Shown here piece by piece: positions 30,027-34,325 of a stretch of 34,325 nucleotides of DNA. Below the pieces are notes generated by a model. It searched no databases and was not told the origin of the DNA. It saw only the letters and a list, made by a program, of their open reading frames with translations. Location of the stretch: NCBI GenBank assembly GCA_947651395.1, contig CANSYW010000019.1:1-34325 (forward strand). Direction: 5' to 3'. The DNA is from an uncultured Pseudoflavonifractor sp. Lineage in GTDB: Bacteria > Bacillota > Clostridia > Oscillospirales > Oscillospiraceae. Each line of letters begins with the position of its first letter. The first letter of the stretch is position 1. Made by a program: the position numbers and the translations under genes.

Positions 30027-30412
30027 TGGTAGAGCTTATCGGATTGGTGGCGGGGATCCTGCTGGGCGTCCTCTATCCGCTACGGATCTCTACCGCCATG
30101 ACCCTCTATGCCGGCATCGGACTGCTGGCCGCTTTGGATTCCGGGGTGGGAGGCTATCGGGCCAGGCTCCAGGGGGAGTTCCACACGGGGATATTCCTCT
30201 CGGGCATTTTGGGCAACGCGGCCATCGCCGTATTCCTCACCTGGCTGGGTCAGAAGATGGGAATTCCCATTTATTTGGCTGCAGTGGTGGTTTTTGGCAC
30301 AAGATTGTTCCAAAACTTTGGGGAAATCCGAAGAGAACTATTGACCTCGGGGCCAAAGAAGGGTAAAATAAAACAAGATATAGAAAACACTGGGGAGCAC
30401 GGCACAACATGA
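30026..30412 (+). CDS. sbp: Small basic protein (DUF1290), membrane
   Basis: The 128-residue protein has three or four hydrophobic segments (MVELIGLVAGILLGVLYP, MTLYAGIGLLAALDSGVGGYRA, FHTGIFLSGILGNAAIAVFLTWLG, YLAAVVVFGTRLFQN) and a basic tail, as in Sbp of Bacillus, which lies in the same place between the ylxW/X genes and the fts genes. Function is unknown. The ATG overlaps the DUF881 stop by one base (TGATG). The soluble tail after residue 108 (RRELLTSGPKKGKIKQ) is longer than the hydrophobic core suggests. In Bacillus ftsA follows; here ftsZ does. Confidence 0.9.
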   Translation: MVELIGLVAGILLGVLYPLRISTAMTLYAGIGLLAALDSGVGGYRARLQGEFHTGIFLSGILGNAAIAVFLTWLGQKMGIPIYLAAVVVFGTRLFQNFGEIRRELLTSGPKKGKIKQDIENTGEHGTT

Positions 30413-30466
30413 CACCCATTCCCCATGCCAGCAAGTGATCGTACTTTGTACATAGGAGGAGCAAAT

Positions 30467-31603
30467 ATGGCCTTTGGATTGGATACCGGCGCTGAGTCCG
30501 TTGTCAACATCAAGGTGATCGGAGTAGGCGGCGGCGGAAATAATGTGGTCAACCGCATGGTGAACATCGGCGTGAAGGGCGTGGAGTTCATCGCCGTCAA
30601 TACGGATAAGCAGGCGCTCAATATCTCCAGCGCCAACCAGAAGATCCAGATCGGTGAGAAGCTCACCGGCGGACAGGGGGCGGGCAGCGATCCCGAGGTG
30701 GGCAGAAAGTCCGCCGAGGAGAGCCGCGCCGCCATTGCCAAGGCGCTGGAGAACACCGATATGGTCTTTATCACCGCCGGCATGGGCGGCGGTACCGGCA
30801 CCGGAGCCGCCCCCGTGGTGGCCGCCATTGCCAAAGAGGCGGGCATCCTCACCGTGGGCGTGGTCACCAAGCCCTTCAACTTTGAGGGCAAGCGCCGCAT
30901 GGAGCAGGCTGAGCTGGGGATCGAGGCTCTCAAGGAGCAGGTGGATTCCCTGGTCATCATCCCCAACGAGCGGTTGAAGTTCGCCACCGACCAGAAGATC
31001 ACCTTCAACAATGCCTTTAAGATCGCGGACGACGTGCTGCTCCAGGCCGTCCAGTCCATCGCCGACCTGATCCGGAACATTGGCTTTGTCAATGTGGACT
31101 TTGCCGACGTGACCTCCGTGATGAAGGATGCGGGGATGGCCCACATGGGCGTGGGCCGGGCCGCGGGTAAGAACAAGGCCGAAGAGGCCGCCAAGATGGC
31201 CATCTCCAGTCCCCTGCTGGAAACCTCCATCAACGGCGCCCGGGGCGTGCTCATCAACGTTATCGGCTCCATGGACATCGGTCTGGAAGAGGTGGAGCAG
31301 GCCTCCGAGATGGTGCGTCAGGCCGTCCATCCCGACGCCAACATCATCTTCGGCGCCGCCTTCGACGAGGAGCTGGAGGACGAGCTCCAGATCACCGTCA
31401 TCGCCACCGGCTATGACGAGGGCGCAGCCCAGGCGGCCGCTGCGGGGGACAAGCCCTTCACCCGGGCCGGTGAGAAGGTAGGGGAGCAGAAGGTCGCCGA
31501 TCCCGCTGCGATCGCCGCCCAGGGGGCGGAGTCCACCGCCGAGGACGACACCCAGTGGCAGGAGATCTTTAACATCTTCAACAAGCGGGACCAGGGCCGC
31601 TGA
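30467..31603 (+). CDS. ftsZ: Cell division GTPase FtsZ
   Basis: FtsZ is the tubulin homologue that forms the division ring. The 378-residue protein has the nucleotide-binding start [13 protein letters not shown], the tubulin signature [13 protein letters not shown] (104-117), the T7 loop region FVNVDFADV, and a complete C-terminal GTPase-activating domain to about residue 317. A short variable linker (about 320-362) is followed by [19 protein letters not shown]. The tail is unlike the common DIPAFLRKR peptide that binds FtsA, and no ftsA gene is in the cluster. The ATG at 30467 is preceded by AGGAGGA; a longer frame to 30425 lacks a ribosome-binding site. Confidence 0.97.
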   Translation: MAFGLDTGAESVVNIKVIGVGGGGNNVVNRMVNIGVKGVEFIAVNTDKQALNISSANQKIQIGEKLTGGQGAGSDPEVGRKSAEESRAAIAKALENTDMVFITAGMGGGTGTGAAPVVAAIAKEAGILTVGVVTKPFNFEGKRRMEQAELGIEALKEQVDSLVIIPNERLKFATDQKITFNNAFKIADDVLLQAVQSIADLIRNIGFVNVDFADVTSVMKDAGMAHMGVGRAAGKNKAEEAAKMAISSPLLETSINGARGVLINVIGSMDIGLEEVEQASEMVRQAVHPDANIIFGAAFDEELEDELQITVIATGYDEGAAQAAAAGDKPFTRAGEKVGEQKVADPAAIAAQGAESTAEDDTQWQEIFNIFNKRDQGR

Positions 31604-31614
31604 AAGAAATAAGC

Positions 31615-31655
31615 AGGAGAGCCGCTCACAGAAGGAGCGGCTCTCCTTTTTTGTT
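31615..31655 (+). terminator. Terminator of the dcw cluster
   Basis: AGGAGAGCCGCTC (31615-31627) and GAGCGGCTCTCCT (31635-31647), a perfect 13-bp stem with a 7-base loop, are followed by TTTTTG. It lies 11 bases after the ftsZ stop and is among the strongest terminators here. Confidence 0.95.
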
Positions 31656-31664
31656 TAGGATAAA

Positions 31665-31690
31665 TTACGTAAACTCATTATGTAAACTTA
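31665..31690 (+). repeat. Tandem 13-base direct repeat, possible operator
   Basis: TTACGTAAACTCA (31665-31677) is followed at once by TTATGTAAACTTA (31678-31690), matching at 11 of 13 bases. The pair ends 16 bases before the -35 of the dehydrogenase promoter, a place usual for an activator, or for a repressor acting upstream. Confidence 0.6.
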
Positions 31691-31706
31691 AGGGCGGAGA
31701 GTTTTC

Positions 31707-31735
31707 TTGCTTTTCCTGGAACAGAATGGTAAAAT
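31707..31735 (+). promoter_or_regulatory. Promoter of the SDR-fhs pair
   Basis: TTGCTT (31707-31712), 17 bases and TAAAAT (31730-31735), with TGG directly before the -10, lie about 40 bases upstream of the dehydrogenase ATG. It follows the ftsZ terminator, so this is a separate unit. Confidence 0.7.
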
Positions 31736-31775
31736 GGCTTTGATTGGTCACACTATCCTTTGAAAGGAGTGGACG

Positions 31776-32546
31776 ATGTTGAAGATCGCCGTTGTCACCG
31801 GGGCCTCCTCGGGGTTGGGGAGGGCCTATGCCAGACAGCTGGACAGGATGACCTCGTTGGATGAGATGTGGCTCATTGCCCGTCGGGCCGAGCGCCTTCA
31901 GGAGCTGGCGGGGGAACTGGAATGTAAGTGCCGGGTGCTGCCCATGGATCTGAAGCGTCGGGAGAGTGTGGAGGCGCTGGAGGCCATGCTGGCCGAGGAG
32001 AGGCCGGAGGTGGCTGTGCTGATCAGCGCCGCCGGCTTCGGAAAGTTTGGCCGGGCCCAGGATCTGACCGCCCAGGAGACGGAGGATATGATCACCCTTA
32101 ACTGCCGCGCCGCCGTGGACGTGACCAGGGTGTGCCTTCCCTGGCTGGAGCGGGGCAGCCGGGTGCTGGAGGTGGCCTCCTGTGCCGCCTTCCAGCCCTT
32201 GCCGGGGATGAACCTCTACGCCGCCACCAAGGCCTTTTTGCTGCGCTATACCCAGGCCCTGCGCTGGGAGCTGCGGGAGCGGGGGGTGAAGGTGACGGCG
32301 ATATGTCCCTTCTGGATCAAGACGGAATTTATGGCGGTGGCCCGGGATACCGCCAACCCCGACGCGGTGGCCCACACCCCCTTTGCCATGCGGCCTGAGG
32401 CGGTGGCGGCCTGGAGCCTTACCATGAACGGGCTGAACAGGGGCCTTGTCACCTGTGGGCCCATCCCCCTGGCCATGGAGCTGGGCAGTAAGGTGCTGCC
32501 CGCCTGGGTGCCAATGGCCCTGTGGGATAAGCTGAGAAAACTGTGA
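31776..32546 (+). CDS. Short-chain dehydrogenase/reductase
   Basis: The 256-residue protein is a classical SDR oxidoreductase with the cofactor loop TGASSGLG (8-15), the structural SAAG motif (in place of the common NNAG), and the catalytic Ser135, Tyr148 and Lys152 (YAATK). An Arg-rich stretch after beta-2 ([12 protein letters not shown]) favours NADPH. C-terminal features like CPFWIKTEF and [17 protein letters not shown] resemble the DltE/YqjQ-type SDRs of unknown substrate. GAAAGGAG precedes the ATG. fhs follows after 13 bases, so both share a transcript, but no functional link to folate is evident. The substrate cannot be told. Confidence 0.9.
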   Translation: MLKIAVVTGASSGLGRAYARQLDRMTSLDEMWLIARRAERLQELAGELECKCRVLPMDLKRRESVEALEAMLAEERPEVAVLISAAGFGKFGRAQDLTAQETEDMITLNCRAAVDVTRVCLPWLERGSRVLEVASCAAFQPLPGMNLYAATKAFLLRYTQALRWELRERGVKVTAICPFWIKTEFMAVARDTANPDAVAHTPFAMRPEAVAAWSLTMNGLNRGLVTCGPIPLAMELGSKVLPAWVPMALWDKLRKL

Positions 32547-32559
32547 AGGAGAGAATACC

Positions 32560-34230
32560 ATGCTGACCGATATTGAGATCGCCCAGAGCGTACAGCCCCG
32601 TCCCATTGCTGAGATCGCCGCTAAGCTGGGCCTTACGGAGGCCGATCTGATCCCCTACGGTCACGACAAGGCCAAGGTGGAGCCTGGGGCATATCGGGAC
32701 AAGCCCCGGAAGGGGAAGCTGATCCTGGTCACCGCCATCAATCCCACCCCCGCCGGGGAGGGGAAGACCACCACCAGCGTGGGCCTGGCCGACGCCCTGA
32801 GCCGCCTGGGGAAGAAGACCTGCCTGGCCCTTCGGGAGCCCTCCCTGGGCCCGGTGTTCGGGGTGAAGGGAGGGGCCGCCGGAGGGGGCTATGCCCAGGT
32901 GATCCCCATGGAGGACATCAACCTCCACTTCACCGGGGACTTCCACGCCATCGGGGCGGCCAACAATCTGCTGGCGGCCATGCTGGACAATCACATTCAG
33001 CAGGGCAACGCCCTGGACATCGACGGGAAGAACATTACCTGGAAGCGGTGCGTGGACATGAACGACCGCCAGCTGCGCAACGTGATCGATGGCCTGGGGG
33101 GCCGGATGCAGGGGGTACCCCGGGAGGACGGGTTCGACATCACCGTGGCCAGCGAGGTGATGGCGGTGTTCTGCCTGTGTTCCGATCTGTCCGACCTGAA
33201 ACACCGGCTGGGCCGGATGGTGGTGGCCTACACCCGCTCCGGGGAGCCGGTGACCGCCCATGACCTGAAGGCGGAGGGGGCCATGGCCGCCCTTTTGAAG
33301 GACGCCCTCAAGCCCAATCTGGTGCAGACTCTGGAGGGGACCCCCGCCTTTATCCACGGCGGGCCCTTCGCCAACATCGCCCACGGCTGCAACAGCGTCA
33401 TCGCCACCGACGCGGCCCTGAAGCTGGGGGATTATGTCGTCACCGAGGCGGGCTTCGGCGCCGACCTGGGAGCGGAGAAGTTTTTGGACATCAAATGCCG
33501 TATGGCGGGCCTTGTCCCCGACGCGGTGGTGGTCGTGGCCACCGTCCGGGCCTTGAAGCACCATGGGGGCGCGGCCAGGGGGGATCTGAACAAGGAGGAT
33601 CTGGCCGCCCTGGAGAGGGGCCTTCCCAACCTGCTGCGGCACGTGGACAACATCAAAAATACCTATCATCTGCCCTGCGTGGTGGCCCTCAACGCCTTCC
33701 TCACCGACACTTCCGCCGAGTTGAAGCTGGTGGAGGACAAGTGCAGGGAGCTGGGGGTCAACGTGGCCCTCAGTGAAGTGTGGGCCAAGGGGGGAGCCGG
33801 AGGCGAGGCCCTGGCCAGAGAGGTCATCCGCCTGTGCGACGAGCCCCGGCCGGAGGAGTTTACCTACGCCTACCCGGAGGGCACCTCCATCATCTACAAG
33901 CTCAACGCCATTGTGGGCCGGGTGTACGGCGGGGCGGGGGTGGAGCTCACCGCCGCCGCGGAAAAGCAGGCCCAAAAGCTTATAGAGCTGGGCTTTGGGG
34001 ATCTGCCTGTCTGCATGGCCAAGACCCAGTATTCCTTCTCGGATGACCCCGCTCTGCTGGGGGCCCCCGAGGGCTTTAAGGTGACGGTGCGCAGTCTGAA
34101 GGTCTCCGCCGGGGCGGGGTTCATCGTGGCCCTCACCGGTGACATCATGACCATGCCGGGACTGCCGAAAGTACCGGCGGCGGAGAGCATTGATGTCACA
34201 CCGGACGGAAGGATCACAGGACTTTTTTGA
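32560..34230 (+). CDS. fhs: Formate--tetrahydrofolate ligase
   Basis: Fhs uses ATP to join formate and tetrahydrofolate to 10-formyl-THF, feeding purine and fMet synthesis, or the methyl branch of the Wood-Ljungdahl pathway in acetogens. The 556-residue length is standard. The P-loop TPAGEGKT lies at 63-70; further family blocks are [60 protein letters not shown] and [20 protein letters not shown] precedes the ATG. No other one-carbon genes (folD, acs genes) lie in the window, so an acetogenic role cannot be judged. Confidence 0.97.
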   Translation: MLTDIEIAQSVQPRPIAEIAAKLGLTEADLIPYGHDKAKVEPGAYRDKPRKGKLILVTAINPTPAGEGKTTTSVGLADALSRLGKKTCLALREPSLGPVFGVKGGAAGGGYAQVIPMEDINLHFTGDFHAIGAANNLLAAMLDNHIQQGNALDIDGKNITWKRCVDMNDRQLRNVIDGLGGRMQGVPREDGFDITVASEVMAVFCLCSDLSDLKHRLGRMVVAYTRSGEPVTAHDLKAEGAMAALLKDALKPNLVQTLEGTPAFIHGGPFANIAHGCNSVIATDAALKLGDYVVTEAGFGADLGAEKFLDIKCRMAGLVPDAVVVVATVRALKHHGGAARGDLNKEDLAALERGLPNLLRHVDNIKNTYHLPCVVALNAFLTDTSAELKLVEDKCRELGVNVALSEVWAKGGAGGEALAREVIRLCDEPRPEEFTYAYPEGTSIIYKLNAIVGRVYGGAGVELTAAAEKQAQKLIELGFGDLPVCMAKTQYSFSDDPALLGAPEGFKVTVRSLKVSAGAGFIVALTGDIMTMPGLPKVPAAESIDVTPDGRITGLF

Positions 34231-34247
34231 GAAAACCGCAACAAGAA

Positions 34248-34285
34248 GCGGCTGGCGGGTGCACCGGCAGCCGCGGGTGGTTTTT
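34248..34285 (+). terminator. Probable fhs terminator
   Basis: GCGGCTG (34248-34254) pairs with CAGCCGC (34268-34274) around a GGTGCACC palindrome, and GGGTGGTTTTT follows. The U-tract is separated from the stem by six bases, so it is moderate. The rest of the window to 34325 shows no supported feature. Confidence 0.55.
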
Positions 34286-34325
34286 AGCGGTGTTTTTGAT
34301 TGGGCAGCCCGCCCGGAGTATGTGC

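Noticed and set aside
1-34325. tRNA, rRNA, insertion sequence, integrase, toxin-antitoxin or phage-defence genes
   Set aside because: None was recognised on reading both strands; the region is core chromosomal in content.

Overview
The window looks like a chromosomal segment of a GC-rich, Gram-positive, spore-former-related member of the Clostridia, most likely Oscillospiraceae (Flavonifractor/Oscillibacter-like). The grounds are the high GC, the Firmicutes-type division and cell-wall (dcw) cluster with MraZ, a PASTA-bearing SpoVD/PBP2-like protein, SpoVE-like SEDS protein, DUF881 and small basic protein, the long-form HPF, and a type II thymidine kinase. The DNPR motif of MurE points to meso-diaminopimelate peptidoglycan. 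No plasmid, phage, IS, CRISPR, tRNA or rRNA signal was seen. The taxonomic call is inference from gene content only.

Layout. Positions 1-6838 are almost all minus strand: a small membrane protein coupled to hpf; a likely small RNA gene on the plus strand (promoter 1058-1086, terminator 1166-1197); a response regulator - histidine kinase - HtrA protease operon of CssRS/HtrA type; a CDF metal exporter with a Mn-type binding site; and an orphan histidine-kinase-like protein that has lost its phospho-accepting histidine. At 7081 comes gap (GAPDH), then on the minus strand an M55 D-aminopeptidase and a NYN/LOTUS protein. A plus-strand repair and housekeeping run follows: mutY, tdk, uvrC, rsmD, coaD and a coiled-coil protein, closed by a long bidirectional terminator at 15073-15120. 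A secreted RCC1-repeat protein lies on the minus strand at 15135-16817.

From 17161 to 31653 the window holds a dcw cluster: mraZ, rsmH, ftsL-like, spoVD/pbp, murE, mraY, spoVE/ftsW, murG, murA, ftsQ, DUF881, sbp, ftsZ, closed by a strong terminator. murF, murD, murC, murB and ftsA are absent. A short-chain dehydrogenase with its own promoter and fhs (formate-THF ligase) end the window.

The most unusual content is non-coding. Within the dcw cluster several spacers carry structured leaders: a perfect 16-bp stem before spoVD, a related ~112-nt element before both murE and spoVE that also supplies the Shine-Dalgarno, a palindrome on the -35 of an internal mraY promoter, and a 12-bp stem whose 3' arm is the murA Shine-Dalgarno. 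Together with two MraZ-box-like repeats at the mraZ start site, these suggest layered control of wall synthesis. The ~105-nt candidate sRNA near hpf, with an exposed C-rich stretch, is the other main candidate for something undescribed. All structures were read by eye; no folding or database search was run.
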